Source: an uncultured Alphaproteobacteria bacterium
GTDB taxonomy: Bacteria; Pseudomonadota; Alphaproteobacteria; MPNO01; UBA2964
Reading direction: 5' to 3'
Assembly: GCA_951812775.1 (NCBI GenBank)
Contig: OX638326.1
Location: 384,335-448,334 of the forward strand
Length of the DNA stretch: 64,000 bases
The notes below the pieces were generated by a model. The model was not told the origin of the DNA. It ran no database searches and saw only the letters and a list, made by a program, of their open reading frames with translations. Below, piece after piece: positions 1 through 9,568 of this stretch. Position 1 is the stretch's first letter; each line of letters starts with the position of its first letter. Both the position numbers and the translations under genes were made by a program.

Positions 1-7
1 GATAATT

Positions 8-42
8 GAAAAAAGAGGGTGTTAATTAGCGCCCTCTTTTTC
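8..42 (-). terminator. Rho-independent terminator of the rpsB-lpxB gene run
   Basis: Read on the minus strand, an AAAGAGGG arm and a CCCTCTTT arm form a stem around a loop of about 12 bases and are followed by a run of T. The 5' arm lies inside the last codons of lpxB and the stop codon is in the loop, so the terminator overlaps the gene. It would end the long minus-strand transcript. Confidence 0.75.
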
Positions 43-1239
43 TTCACCCCGGTGCGCTATCGTCAATATTGATTTAGCCGCGACTTCGCTTGGTAATTCA
101 TCGCCAGCTTTCAACAGTTTGATTGCATCATCAGCCGCAAGTTGTTGAGCTTGGTATACTAGTTCGTTCTTCAACAAATCTTCCAGCGCGGAAGCTAACT
201 GACCACCGGTGCATTTGCTCTGAATAAATTCAGGAACCGCCTCGCGATTGAGTAAAATATTCACTAGGTTTGCATAGGGGGTCTTAATTAACGCCTTTGC
301 AATCAACGCAGTAACCCAATTCACCCGATATGCTATTACAGCGGGCACACGTGCCAATGCAAGTTCCAGAGCGACGGTTCCAGAAGCCGCCACCGCTACA
401 TTTGAAGCTGCCATAGCGTCGAACTTTTCTTTCTCTCTCTCAACGACGAGTACCTCGTCATGCCAACTTCTGACGACGGAATTAATCTCCTTCGACAATA
501 CCGGTATCGTTAGAATACATATACGAAGCGAAGGAAATTGTTTTTTTAGCAACTGCACCGCAGAGCGAAATGGCGCCATATGACGTTTTACCTCGCCCAA
601 ACGGCTCCCTGGCAATACACAGAGAAGTGGAACGTCCTTTCCGATTCCGTATCTTTTGCGAAAGCCAACGCCATCTGCGCCCGATAATTTGCTTTCGATA
701 ACAGCGTGCCCGACGAAAGTAGACGGAAGTCCAACCGGTTCAAAATATGCTGGCTCAAAGGGCAAAAGCGTAAGCAAATGATCAAACTCACGAGTAAATT
801 TATGGACCCGCTCAGGACGCCATGCCCATACGCTAGGGGCGACATAATGGATACGCTTTGTATCGGGGTTGCTTTTTAGGCGTTTGAGGACCGCAAAACA
901 AAAACCGGGAGAGTCGATAGTAAGCAAGACATCTGGTGAAAACTTCTCAATCGCCGCTGCCGTCTCACGGATTCGACGGCGTAAATTAAAGATCCGAGGA
1001 AGGATCTCTGCTAAACCCATCACTGAAATTTCAGCCATGGGGAAAACGCTATTGAGTCCATTGGAGGTCATCAGCTCGCCGCCAACTCCCTCAAAGCTTA
1101 CTTCCTTTCCAGAATGACGTTCGAGCGCTGCCATGAGACGGCCTCCGAGAAGATCACCAGAAGGTTCGCCTGCTATAATAAATATCCGCATTGCTTTGGG
1201 AACTGTCGGGCGTAGAGCTTCATCCTTACCACTATCCAT
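22..1239 (-). CDS. lpxB: Lipid-A-disaccharide synthase LpxB
   Basis: This glycosyltransferase (family GT19) joins UDP-2,3-diacylglucosamine and 2,3-diacylglucosamine 1-phosphate to make the lipid A disaccharide at the inner face of the inner membrane. The 405-residue protein carries the family N-terminal motif GEPSGD at residues 24-29 and later typical stretches such as YVAPSVWAWRPERV and LPGSRLGEV, and its length is normal. The start at 1239 lies two bases after the lpxI stop; an internal ATG at 1191 (MRIFIIAGEPSGD) is an alternative and would be closer to most homologues. It is the last gene of the lpxD-fabZ-lpxA-lpxI-lpxB set and uses the product of LpxI next door. Confidence 0.95.
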   Translation of the reverse strand: MDSGKDEALRPTVPKAMRIFIIAGEPSGDLLGGRLMAALERHSGKEVSFEGVGGELMTSNGLNSVFPMAEISVMGLAEILPRIFNLRRRIRETAAAIEKFSPDVLLTIDSPGFCFAVLKRLKSNPDTKRIHYVAPSVWAWRPERVHKFTREFDHLLTLLPFEPAYFEPVGLPSTFVGHAVIESKLSGADGVGFRKRYGIGKDVPLLCVLPGSRLGEVKRHMAPFRSAVQLLKKQFPSLRICILTIPVLSKEINSVVRSWHDEVLVVEREKEKFDAMAASNVAVAASGTVALELALARVPAVIAYRVNWVTALIAKALIKTPYANLVNILLNREAVPEFIQSKCTGGQLASALEDLLKNELVYQAQQLAADDAIKLLKAGDELPSEVAAKSILTIAHRGEEKEGAN

Positions 1240-1241
1240 GG

Positions 1242-2054
1242 CTAATCGCCTGGGACGCCGACCACAAAAATGCCTGCCTCATCCGCTATTTTCTTCATCT
1301 CATCGGCATTGATAACCAATGCCCCACCGGCTTCGACAGCTATTCCAACCAACCCGGCATCTTTGACGGTATGCACTGTCGAAACGCCAATAGTCGGTAA
1401 ATCAACACGTCGGTCTTGCCCAGGCTTCGGAAATTTAACGAGTACACCGCCATTTCCTCTAAGCAATGGCTTACAGCGCTTTATCATAGCGTCAGTACCC
1501 TCTGCGGCCTCTACAGCAACTACAATTCCTTGCTGGATTACGACTGCCTGGCCTATATCTTGAGCACCAATCGCGGAGATCACTTCTCGTCCACGCCTAA
1601 TATCGGACCACGCAGAATCATCAAGCTCAATTGATCCATAGATCCCTTCTTTTGAAACAAATTCGGCAAGGAGTGTCTCCGGAGAAACGATTGAAAATCC
1701 CTCCTTTTCAAGCTCCTTCATTACGGCGGACAATATCGAATTATCGCCAAACCAGGATAGCCCTAACCGCGCCAAAAATGCTGCCCCTCTCGCGTCAGGT
1801 CTTAAGTCGTTAAGATTCGGTCGCCGAACAGTGCCGGCAAACACCAGCTCGCTTACATCATTATCATGAAGCAGGTCGAGGGTTTTCCCCCAATCACCAA
1901 TTCGAATGGTAACATCTGGTGGATAATCGCATTTAACATCGGCATGACCATCCAAAGCTAAAAAGAAGCTTTCCCGTCCGTTGGCGCGACACGTATCCCG
2001 TAATAACCAGGGTAGATCGCCGCCGCCTGCGACGATTGCGAGTTTAGACACCAT
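1242..2054 (-). CDS. lpxI: UDP-2,3-diacylglucosamine pyrophosphatase LpxI (DUF1009 family)
   Basis: LpxI hydrolyses UDP-2,3-diacylglucosamine to lipid X and UMP, the step before LpxB, and replaces LpxH in many alphaproteobacteria. The 270-residue protein begins MVSKLAIVAGGGDLPWLL, the usual N-terminus of this family with its GGG-DLP loop; the C-terminal half contains KFPKPGQDRRVDLPTIG and ends in EAGGALVIN-type sequence, as expected. I chose the ATG at 2054, which overlaps the lpxA stop by 11 bases; the frame stays open upstream to 2129, but that part lies within lpxA and has no family match. It sits between lpxA and lpxB, fitting its order in the pathway. Confidence 0.93.
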   Translation of the reverse strand: MVSKLAIVAGGGDLPWLLRDTCRANGRESFFLALDGHADVKCDYPPDVTIRIGDWGKTLDLLHDNDVSELVFAGTVRRPNLNDLRPDARGAAFLARLGLSWFGDNSILSAVMKELEKEGFSIVSPETLLAEFVSKEGIYGSIELDDSAWSDIRRGREVISAIGAQDIGQAVVIQQGIVVAVEAAEGTDAMIKRCKPLLRGNGGVLVKFPKPGQDRRVDLPTIGVSTVHTVKDAGLVGIAVEAGGALVINADEMKKIADEAGIFVVGVPGD

Positions 2055-2844
2055 GCTCCGTTCTGGGTTGGCAAATTGAACGATTGGAGTCACCGCGGAT
2101 AAAATCAACGATGTCCATGACCGCTTCATTTTCCTTATACATCTCCGAAACGTCGATCAAACGCTCGGACATCGATCCCTCTTCAGCAAACAGAAGCCTG
2201 TAAGCCTTTCTTATATCCGCAATTTCACTTCGGGAAAACCCTCGACGCCGAATGCCAACAACGTTCAAACCAGCCAATCTCGCACGATTGCCGAGGACCG
2301 AGCCATAGGGAATAACATCTTGTTCGACGCCGGACATTCCGCCGATCATAGCGTGACAACCAATACGCACGAACTGATGAACAGCACAAAGCCCCCCCAG
2401 GACAGCATAATCTTCAACAATTACATGCCCTGCGATCGTAGCGTTGTTTGCAAAAATTACGTGGTTGCCAACGATTCCGTCATGAGCAACGTGGGCACCG
2501 ACCATAAAAAGACAATTGTTTCCGACCCGAGTGACCATTCCACCGCCCTCGGTCCCCGGATTCATCGTCACATTCTCGCGAATAATGTTGTTCGCACCAA
2601 TCTCGAGTGTTGATGCTTCACCCTGATATTTCATATCCTGAGGCTGATGTCCGATGGATGCAAAGGGATATATATGGGTGTTAGCCCCAATAGTTGTCCT
2701 ACCAGCCACGACAGCGTGAGAAACAAGACGGCAGCCATCGCCAAGTGTTACATCAGAACCGATCGAACAAAACGCGCCAATAGTTACGTTCTCTCCGAGT
2801 TCCGCACCTTTTTCAATTACAGCGGTGGGATGGATATCTGTCAT
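2044..2844 (-). CDS. lpxA: UDP-N-acetylglucosamine acyltransferase LpxA
   Basis: LpxA transfers a 3-hydroxyacyl chain from acyl carrier protein to the 3-position of UDP-GlcNAc, the first step of lipid A synthesis in the cytosol. The 266 residues start TDIHPTAVIEKGAELG and show the left-handed beta-helix hexapeptide pattern over about 190 residues, with the general-base histidine at about residue 121 in the AHVAHDGIVGN segment. The C-terminal helical part has the family RRRGFSRSEI motif. Length is normal. It follows fabZ by four bases and overlaps lpxI. Confidence 0.96.
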   Translation of the reverse strand: MTDIHPTAVIEKGAELGENVTIGAFCSIGSDVTLGDGCRLVSHAVVAGRTTIGANTHIYPFASIGHQPQDMKYQGEASTLEIGANNIIRENVTMNPGTEGGGMVTRVGNNCLFMVGAHVAHDGIVGNHVIFANNATIAGHVIVEDYAVLGGLCAVHQFVRIGCHAMIGGMSGVEQDVIPYGSVLGNRARLAGLNVVGIRRRGFSRSEIADIRKAYRLLFAEEGSMSERLIDVSEMYKENEAVMDIVDFIRGDSNRSICQPRTEHGV

Positions 2845-2848
2845 ACTC

Positions 2849-3316
2849 TTATTCGTCCATTATCATTGCAGCATATCTGGCTTCTGCAACAACGGTTTCG
2901 TCAACTTTGGCTTCAGAATTGAATTTCCAGACGTTCCCACGCCGTGCGTGTCGACTAACATGGATATGCATCTGATCTCCAGGAGTCACTGGTTTTCTGA
3001 ACCGCGCATTTTCGATTGTCAGGAAATAAACGAGCTTGCCTTCGGAAGCAGCGCCTAATGTGTTAACAACCAAAGCAGCCGAAGTTTGAGCCATCGCTTC
3101 AATTATCAACACGCCAGGGAAAACCGGCGTCTCGGGAAAATGTCCCTGAAAACAGGGTTCATTTACCGTCACATTCTTGATGCCAGTTGCACTCTCACCA
3201 GGAATGATATTAATCATTCTATCAATCATTAAGAATGGGTAACGGTGTGGGATGAGCTCCTTAATCCGGTCAATATCAATTTCACGAATGACGGACTCTT
3301 TATCGACACTATCCAT
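2849..3316 (-). CDS. fabZ: 3-hydroxyacyl-ACP dehydratase FabZ
   Basis: FabZ dehydrates 3-hydroxyacyl-ACP during fatty acid elongation and competes with LpxA and LpxD for the same substrate pool, which explains its place in the lpx genes. The 155-residue hotdog-fold protein has [11 protein letters not shown] at residues 23-33, and the catalytic dyad is His59 in [11 protein letters not shown] and Glu73 in EAMAQT. The start overlaps the lpxD stop by eight bases, so the two are translationally linked. Confidence 0.96.
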   Translation of the reverse strand: MDSVDKESVIREIDIDRIKELIPHRYPFLMIDRMINIIPGESATGIKNVTVNEPCFQGHFPETPVFPGVLIIEAMAQTSAALVVNTLGAASEGKLVYFLTIENARFRKPVTPGDQMHIHVSRHARRGNVWKFNSEAKVDETVVAEARYAAMIMDE

Positions 3317-4337
3317 CTTTGCTCGCCTTCTTTTTACCCATAGATCGTATCATTGCTGCCTGTTTCAGCCATTGCCGCATCGGAACCGCGGGTGAACCGG
3401 AATATTTACCGCCAGCAGGCAAATCGTTCATTACACCTGACTGCGCCGCTATCTGGACGCCTTTGCCAATCTTAAGATGTCCTGTGAACCCAACTTGGCC
3501 ACCAACGACAACATAGTCATCCAAATGAGTACTGCCCGAAATTCCTACTTGCGATACAACAATACACCCCCGGCCAAGAATCACATTGTGTCCAATTTGA
3601 ACTAGATTATCGATCCTGCAACCTTCGCCGATCACAGTGTCTGCAGCGCTCCCTCGATCAATTGTCGTATTGGCGCCCACTTCTGTTCCATCACCAATAA
3701 TGACTCTTCCAAGTTGCGGCACGGTTACGTGACCTTCGTTACCTGTCGCAAAACCAAACCCTGCTTCACCTATTCTGGCACCAGCTAAGAGCCTTACTTT
3801 TGAACCGATTTTAGAATATTGCACCGAAACACAAGGTCCAATTATAGAGTGGTTACCTATAACAACACCTGCTCCCACCACTGCATTTGCCCCGATCTCG
3901 CATTCGCTGCCAATTTCTGCATGAGCCCCAATTACGGCGCCAGGACCCACTGTGCTCCCTTTGCCGATCACAGCTGTTGGATCAATGAGGGAGGACGAAA
4001 CAGACTCCACAAGATCGGTTTCTGAGTAAAAGGCCTTTGCGATCTTAGCGTAAGCCAAATACGGCGTTTCTGATAATAGGAGAGTCATACTGCTGGGAGC
4101 GGCTCGAGATCGTTCTGGGTGTACAACACAAACGCCGGCTGCACTTTCCGAAAACGCAGCCAGGTAGAGGGGGTTATCTAAAAAACTTACATCCCTTTCG
4201 CCCGCGCTCTCGAGCGGTGCCACATCAAATACTTTCCTGTCAAAGGCCTCCTTGTCACCGATCTGTGCTCCCGAAATCGATGCCAATTCAGATACGGTAA
4301 AGGGTCCTGCAGACCTATAAAACCGAGGATCAGGCAT
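3309..4337 (-). CDS. lpxD: UDP-3-O-(3-hydroxyacyl)glucosamine N-acyltransferase LpxD
   Basis: LpxD adds the second hydroxyacyl chain, to the amino group, in lipid A synthesis. The 342-residue protein has an N-terminal uridine-binding domain of about 100 residues followed by a hexapeptide-repeat beta-helix from about residue 105, with the segment [16 protein letters not shown] that contains the catalytic histidine, and a C-terminal region with the [13 protein letters not shown] motif. Length is typical. It lies four bases after skp and overlaps fabZ. Confidence 0.95.
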   Translation of the reverse strand: MPDPRFYRSAGPFTVSELASISGAQIGDKEAFDRKVFDVAPLESAGERDVSFLDNPLYLAAFSESAAGVCVVHPERSRAAPSSMTLLLSETPYLAYAKIAKAFYSETDLVESVSSSLIDPTAVIGKGSTVGPGAVIGAHAEIGSECEIGANAVVGAGVVIGNHSIIGPCVSVQYSKIGSKVRLLAGARIGEAGFGFATGNEGHVTVPQLGRVIIGDGTEVGANTTIDRGSAADTVIGEGCRIDNLVQIGHNVILGRGCIVVSQVGISGSTHLDDYVVVGGQVGFTGHLKIGKGVQIAAQSGVMNDLPAGGKYSGSPAVPMRQWLKQAAMIRSMGKKKASKDG

Positions 4338-4340
4338 AGG

Positions 4341-4913
4341 TCATTTCTTTGCTGGGGTAGGTTTGCTCTTTGGCATCACCACCTTGACAACTGGAAGCCG
4401 TTTGTTCAAGCGACGCGCCACTTCAGGCGTTATGTCGAATTTTTTCTCATAAAATATCAATACACGTTTTGGAACAACGATCTGCAAGGACCGCTCTAGG
4501 GCGAGCTCTTTCGTAATAACCCTCAATGTTTTATGAACCTGCCGCATCGCATTTGCCGACGCCCTGTCTAACATTCTGTTGACTGCTTGTACTTGGCGCC
4601 GCGTGTCATTTACCCGACGTTCAAATGCTTTCCGGCGTTCCGTATATCCTTCAGGTAAAATTGTGCGCTCACGCTCTAAGTCTTGTTTTGCTTTGAGTAA
4701 ATTAGCCTCAGACTTTTTAAAACGCTTCTGATAATCAGCTTTAAGTTTTTCCATTTGCGGTCTAATGGAGCGTGCTGCCACGGATGAACGTAATACTGAT
4801 TGCACATCAATAACGCCGACGGTAGCACCCTGTGACCGCGCCTTTGTAACGTCAACAAAGTAAATTGAGAGTACGATTAAGCCGCCGAGGCTCAGGTTCG
4901 TCAAAAATTTCAT
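4341..4913 (-). CDS. skp: OmpH/Skp-family periplasmic chaperone
   Basis: Skp-like proteins hold unfolded outer-membrane proteins in the periplasm and pass them to the BAM complex. The 190-residue product has an N-terminal hydrophobic signal (about residues 8-24), a VGVIDVQSVLRSS start of the mature domain that is typical for OmpH proteins, then a long charged helical stretch (about residues 55-130) rich in Lys, Arg and Glu that would make the coiled-coil tentacles, and a basic, Pro/Lys-rich tail. It lies directly downstream of bamA, the usual place. Confidence 0.88.
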   Translation of the reverse strand: MKFLTNLSLGGLIVLSIYFVDVTKARSQGATVGVIDVQSVLRSSVAARSIRPQMEKLKADYQKRFKKSEANLLKAKQDLERERTILPEGYTERRKAFERRVNDTRRQVQAVNRMLDRASANAMRQVHKTLRVITKELALERSLQIVVPKRVLIFYEKKFDITPEVARRLNKRLPVVKVVMPKSKPTPAKK

Positions 4914-4923
4914 TTAATCCGTC

Positions 4924-7209
4924 CTAGAATCTAGCGCCGAAATCGAATCTTAAGACTTCTGTTTTATCGAAATCTTTCTTAAGCAATGCCTTCGAGAAAT
5001 CAATTACCAATGGCCCAAACGGCGATATCCAAGAAATACCAAGACCTACTGATGCCCTCAGAGATTTGTCGTCCGTAATCGTGGCAAGTGTCGATTCTGA
5101 ATTTGAAAGCGACCCTATATCTGAAAACAACCTCCCTTTAATACCAAACTCGTTTGGTAAACCTATCGGGAACGTTAATTGTGCAGTGCCGGTATAAATA
5201 AGTTTACCACCAACGGCATCATCCGTTGCTTCGTCACGAGGTCCCGCCCCTGCCACCTCAAACCCACGTAAAGAAGGACCGCCTAAGAAAAACCTATCTA
5301 CAATTCGAACATCCCCACCGAGACCAACAATATACCCGGCAGAGCCGCCGATACTGGCGATAAATTTTTCTGTTATTGGAAAGTACCTCGTCGCACGCAA
5401 TTTGGTCTGTATATACTTTACGCTGCCCCCCAGCCCCGCTAGATTAGTATTAAATCTGGTTACAAAGCCTTTCGTAGGCAGAAACCTATCATCTCTGCTA
5501 TCATAAGTGAGGATCTGAGATATCTCAGATTTTACGGCGGAGCCCTCTTGTTCTTGAACTGCAAGTGAGGCTGTCGACGTAACATCGGTTAACTCTTCCC
5601 GACTAATTCGATAGTGCAGTCTTTGTCTCAGGTTATCTGAATACTCGAACCTTAACCGTAGCCCAGCTCCCAAAGATTTTTGTTCGAAGGAACTTTCATC
5701 CTGTAAGTCCCTGGTGGTACGGAAAAGATCTATCCCAGCCGCCAATTTTCGATCAAGGAAATAAGGCTCTGTAAATTGAAGATCGATCTGGCTCGATTCA
5801 GCGGCGATCGTAGTTTTTAGGAGTAAGTCCTGCCCTCTTCCAAGCAGATTTCTTTCCCTAATACCGACATCACCCAGTAAGCCAACAGAAGAAGAAAATC
5901 CCGCACCAAATGATATTTCACCTGTCGAACGTTCCCTGACTTTCACTTGCAGAACTGTCTTATCCGACCGAGATCCCCGTACATTTTTGACGTCTATTTT
6001 TTCGAAAAAACCCAAATTACGTATACGTTTTCGAGCGCGCCGCATCTTCGATGCATTAAATGCATCACCTTCGACTAAAGTCATTTCCCGACGAATTACC
6101 GGATCTATTGTTCGTACATTTCCAGTAATATTGATGCGTTCGACAAAGACCTTGGGGCCTTCCCGAATCTGAAAAGTGATATCGATAACGCGTTTTTTCT
6201 TATTCCTTTTGACGCGTGGGCGAATATCAACAAAAGCATACCCAAGAGTACCAACAACATCTGTTAAATTTGAAACGACATCCTCAACGGAATCAGCATT
6301 ATACCAATCACCATCCTTAATCTTTATGTGTCCCTTTAACTGATCGGACGCTAAGTCACGAAGTTTCGCTGCTACATCAATTTTACCAAAGCGGTAGCGT
6401 TTCCCCTCCTCTATTGTAAATGTGATAAAGAAACCTTCTCGGTTTGGGGCCAATTCAGCAACCGCAGAAACAACACGAAAATCTGCATACCCCTTGCTCA
6501 GGTAATACCGCCGAAGCAATTCACGATCAAATGTTAGGCGATCAGGATCATACGTATCGTCAGCCGATAGAAACCGATACCAAGCGCTTTCCTTTGTCCG
6601 AACAACCGACCTAAGATCGCTATCACTGAAAATTTGGTTACCGACAAAACTGATGCGGCGAATTTCAGTTACAGGCCCTTCCTTGATTTCAAAGACCAAA
6701 TCCACACGATTTTGCGGGAGCTGAATTACTTTGGGCTCAACACTCGCCGCAAAGCGTCCGTTACGTCTATAAACATCAATTAAGCGCTGAACGTCATTCT
6801 GGACTCTGGTACGCGTATAAACGATTCGAGGACGCAATTTGACTTCGTCCTGCAATATTTCGTTCGAAATTCGTTTGTTTCCTTCAAAGGCGATCCGGTT
6901 GATAATTGGGTTTTCAACAACCCTAATAACTACTGCAGTTCCTTCCCGGCGTACGATGACGTCGGCAAATAGTCCTGTTGCGAATAATTTTTTGAGAGCT
7001 TCATCCATCGCTTGGATCGTAATTTTCTGACCTGTGCTAATGGGTACATAGGATCTTACTGTATCTGCCTCAATTAGTTGAGCTCCCTCAACACGAATTT
7101 CCGTGGCACCCTGAGACTGTGCAAATGAATAAGTTGCGGGCAGCAATGCTATCCCAATCCATATGGCTGCAGCAGCTCTATAGAAAAAATAACTGTATCG
7201 ACGGAACAC
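4924..7209 (-). CDS. bamA: Outer membrane protein assembly factor BamA
   Basis: BamA is the essential outer-membrane insertase of the BAM complex. The 761-residue precursor has a signal peptide (cleavage probably after AQS near residue 33), five POTRA domains in about residues 35-420 and a C-terminal 16-strand barrel of the surface antigen type, with FLGGPSLRGFEVAGAGP containing the conserved lid-loop RGF motif and a terminal phenylalanine in LRFDFGARF, the usual insertion signal. It stands between rseP and skp as in most Proteobacteria. Confidence 0.96.
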   Translation of the reverse strand: MFRRYSYFFYRAAAAIWIGIALLPATYSFAQSQGATEIRVEGAQLIEADTVRSYVPISTGQKITIQAMDEALKKLFATGLFADVIVRREGTAVVIRVVENPIINRIAFEGNKRISNEILQDEVKLRPRIVYTRTRVQNDVQRLIDVYRRNGRFAASVEPKVIQLPQNRVDLVFEIKEGPVTEIRRISFVGNQIFSDSDLRSVVRTKESAWYRFLSADDTYDPDRLTFDRELLRRYYLSKGYADFRVVSAVAELAPNREGFFITFTIEEGKRYRFGKIDVAAKLRDLASDQLKGHIKIKDGDWYNADSVEDVVSNLTDVVGTLGYAFVDIRPRVKRNKKKRVIDITFQIREGPKVFVERINITGNVRTIDPVIRREMTLVEGDAFNASKMRRARKRIRNLGFFEKIDVKNVRGSRSDKTVLQVKVRERSTGEISFGAGFSSSVGLLGDVGIRERNLLGRGQDLLLKTTIAAESSQIDLQFTEPYFLDRKLAAGIDLFRTTRDLQDESSFEQKSLGAGLRLRFEYSDNLRQRLHYRISREELTDVTSTASLAVQEQEGSAVKSEISQILTYDSRDDRFLPTKGFVTRFNTNLAGLGGSVKYIQTKLRATRYFPITEKFIASIGGSAGYIVGLGGDVRIVDRFFLGGPSLRGFEVAGAGPRDEATDDAVGGKLIYTGTAQLTFPIGLPNEFGIKGRLFSDIGSLSNSESTLATITDDKSLRASVGLGISWISPFGPLVIDFSKALLKKDFDKTEVLRFDFGARF

Positions 7210-7224
7210 GCGTCTACGAACTCC

Positions 7225-8355
7225 CTAAGTTACTAACCCTATAACGTATTCGATGAAGCGCAACTGCACCAGATCGTTCCACGTAACAAATACAGTTAAG
7301 CATAAAATAAAAGCTAAACCGATATTTAAACTATACCCCATCGCCCGCTCGCCTACCGGACGACCACGCAATGCCTCAATACCATAAAAAACCAAATGAC
7401 CGCCGTCCAAAAGTGGGATCGGGAATAAATTAATGAGCCCAAGATTGATGGACAATATCGCCACAAACTGAATAACCATAACAAAGCCAGCTTGAGCCAT
7501 ATCACCAGAAATCTGCGCTATACGAACCGGACCACCGAGTTCCTTGGCATTTCGCTGACCGGTACTGATTTGACCTAAAGCATCTAGGATATTTCCGGTT
7601 AAAACCACCGTACGAACTGAAGCTTCCCAAATGGCTGTGACTGGATCATGTCGAACAAAAACCATGTCGCCACCAGTACGGGAGACACCTAGTTGTCCTA
7701 TCGTTTGTTCAGAACCAAATTGCGTAACTTTGACTGCCTCTGGGACAGCGCTAATCGTAACTTCTTTATCGCCCCGTTTAACAACTATGGATATCTGGCG
7801 CCCAGGTGAAAGTTGAACGATTCTTCTGACCTGTTCAAATCGTTCGATTTTTGTTGAACCGATTTTTACAAATAGATCTCCCGGTTTTAACCCGGCTTCC
7901 TCTGCCGCACTTCCAGGAACAATTTTGCCAACGTCTGCTGGCGTATATGGCTGACCGACAATGCTAAACAGTCCTGCCAAAATCACGATGGCAAACAAAA
8001 AATTTGCTAAAGGTCCCGCAAATACAATCCATGCCCGTTGACGCAAAGGCTTACTATAAAGTGAAACATCAATATCGTTGTCTGATCTTTGCCCGTCATC
8101 AGTAAGATCATCGGGGGCACGTTCTCCATACATCCGAACATAACCACCGAAGGGAATTGCACTGAATTTCCAACGTGTACCGGTTTTACCCGTAAACCCA
8201 TAGATTTCTGGCCCGAAACCAATCGAAAAGACTTCTACTCTAACACCACACCGCCTGGCGGCTAAATAGTGTCCAAGTTCATGAACAAAAACGAGAACGG
8301 TGAGAACCAAAATAAACGGCAGGACATACGTCCAAATAGCAGTAAGGAACTCCAT
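7225..8355 (-). CDS. rseP: Site-2 intramembrane zinc metalloprotease RseP
   Basis: RseP cuts membrane proteins within the bilayer, classically anti-sigma factors after a first cut by another protease. The 376-residue protein shows the zinc-binding HELGH at residues 25-29, a PDZ domain near residues 125-205, and the second active-site motif NLFPIPLLDGGHL near residue 315, inside four predicted membrane segments. I chose the ATG at 8355; a TTG one codon earlier also keeps the frame. It is co-linear with dxr upstream and bamA downstream. Confidence 0.95.
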   Translation of the reverse strand: MEFLTAIWTYVLPFILVLTVLVFVHELGHYLAARRCGVRVEVFSIGFGPEIYGFTGKTGTRWKFSAIPFGGYVRMYGERAPDDLTDDGQRSDNDIDVSLYSKPLRQRAWIVFAGPLANFLFAIVILAGLFSIVGQPYTPADVGKIVPGSAAEEAGLKPGDLFVKIGSTKIERFEQVRRIVQLSPGRQISIVVKRGDKEVTISAVPEAVKVTQFGSEQTIGQLGVSRTGGDMVFVRHDPVTAIWEASVRTVVLTGNILDALGQISTGQRNAKELGGPVRIAQISGDMAQAGFVMVIQFVAILSINLGLINLFPIPLLDGGHLVFYGIEALRGRPVGERAMGYSLNIGLAFILCLTVFVTWNDLVQLRFIEYVIGLVT

Positions 8356-8368
8356 CAAACTACAGACC

Positions 8369-9568
8369 TCAAACCGTAACTACCGCACAAGCAGACAGGC
8401 TCTCCATTGCAATCTGCCGTGCTTCACCATCAATCGAAACAACATCATCCAAGGCCCCAATTGAGTATCCAGACAATTTCGAAAGAGTAGTCTCAACAGT
8501 TCTTGCAATATCTAAAAAACCGATTTTCTGCTGAAGAAAGGCCGCAACCGCAATTTCGTTTGCCGCATTCAAAATCGTTGGTGCAGCCCCACCATCCCGC
8601 AACGTTTGTCTGGCCAATTCAATTGCAGGAAACCGCTCAGAATCAGGTTGCTCAAAATTTAATGTCCCAACTGAAGCAAGGTCCAACTTTTGGCTAGGAG
8701 CAGGAATCCGGTTGGGCCAACCTAAAGCATAGGCAATCGGGGTCCTCATATCTGGCGAGCCAAGTTGAGCCAGTACCGAACCGTCAATATACGCGACCAA
8801 ACCATGAATGATTGATTGTGTGTGGACCAAAACATCAATTCGATCTTCGGGCATAGCAAATAGATAATGCGCCTCAATCAGCTCCAACCCCTTATTCATC
8901 ATAGTGGCTGAATCTACCGAAATTTTAGCCCCCATATCCCAATTGGGATGAGCTATCGCTTCTTCTGGGGTGGCTTTCGCCATATCAGCCAACGACGTTT
9001 TCCAAAAAGGGCCACCGGAAGCTGTCAAAATAATTTTCTCAATCGCCTGACGCTGCTCAAACTCAAATACCTGAAAAATTGCATTATGTTCTGAATCAAC
9101 GGGCAACAAGGCTGCTCCTGATGAAGCGACTTCAGAAAGCATCAACTCTCCGGCGCAAACCAAACATTCTTTGTTAGCCAAGCCAACAGCAGCCCCACGT
9201 CTCACTGCTGTCAATGTCGGTTCAAGTCCAGCAGCCCCAACGATTGCTGCCATAACCCATTCCGCTGGTCGGGATGCCGCCTCTATTACAGCAGAACGAC
9301 CTGCTCCAACCTCGACATCGGTGTCTTTCAACGCATCCTTCAACGCAGCAAATTTGTTTTCATCAGCGACAACAGCAAATTTGGCATTCATCTCCCGCGC
9401 TTGCGAGGCCAGCATCTCAACATTGGTGTTAGCTGTTAAAGCTTCCACTTGATACGCCTCTCGATCCCGTTGAATTAGATCAAGGGTATTGCAGCCAATT
9501 GAACCGGTAGACCCCAAAATTGTTATGCGTCTGGGCGAATTATCGGGCCCACTTTCCATCATGACCAT
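8369..9568 (-). CDS. dxr: 1-deoxy-D-xylulose-5-phosphate reductoisomerase Dxr
   Basis: Dxr makes 2-C-methyl-D-erythritol 4-phosphate with NADPH, the committed step of the MEP isoprenoid pathway. The 399-residue protein has the nucleotide-binding motif ILGSTGSIG near residue 18, the metal- and substrate-binding stretches LPVDSEHNAIFQ and TASGGPFWK, and SVDSATMMNKGLELIEAH. The start at 9568 overlaps the cdsA stop; it has GGGAG ten bases upstream. ATG codons at 9562 (giving an ATGA overlap) and 9559 are alternatives. It supplies precursors for the UppS product two genes upstream. Confidence 0.96.
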   Translation of the reverse strand: MVMMESGPDNSPRRITILGSTGSIGCNTLDLIQRDREAYQVEALTANTNVEMLASQAREMNAKFAVVADENKFAALKDALKDTDVEVGAGRSAVIEAASRPAEWVMAAIVGAAGLEPTLTAVRRGAAVGLANKECLVCAGELMLSEVASSGAALLPVDSEHNAIFQVFEFEQRQAIEKIILTASGGPFWKTSLADMAKATPEEAIAHPNWDMGAKISVDSATMMNKGLELIEAHYLFAMPEDRIDVLVHTQSIIHGLVAYIDGSVLAQLGSPDMRTPIAYALGWPNRIPAPSQKLDLASVGTLNFEQPDSERFPAIELARQTLRDGGAAPTILNAANEIAVAAFLQQKIGFLDIARTVETTLSKLSGYSIGALDDVVSIDGEARQIAMESLSACAVVTV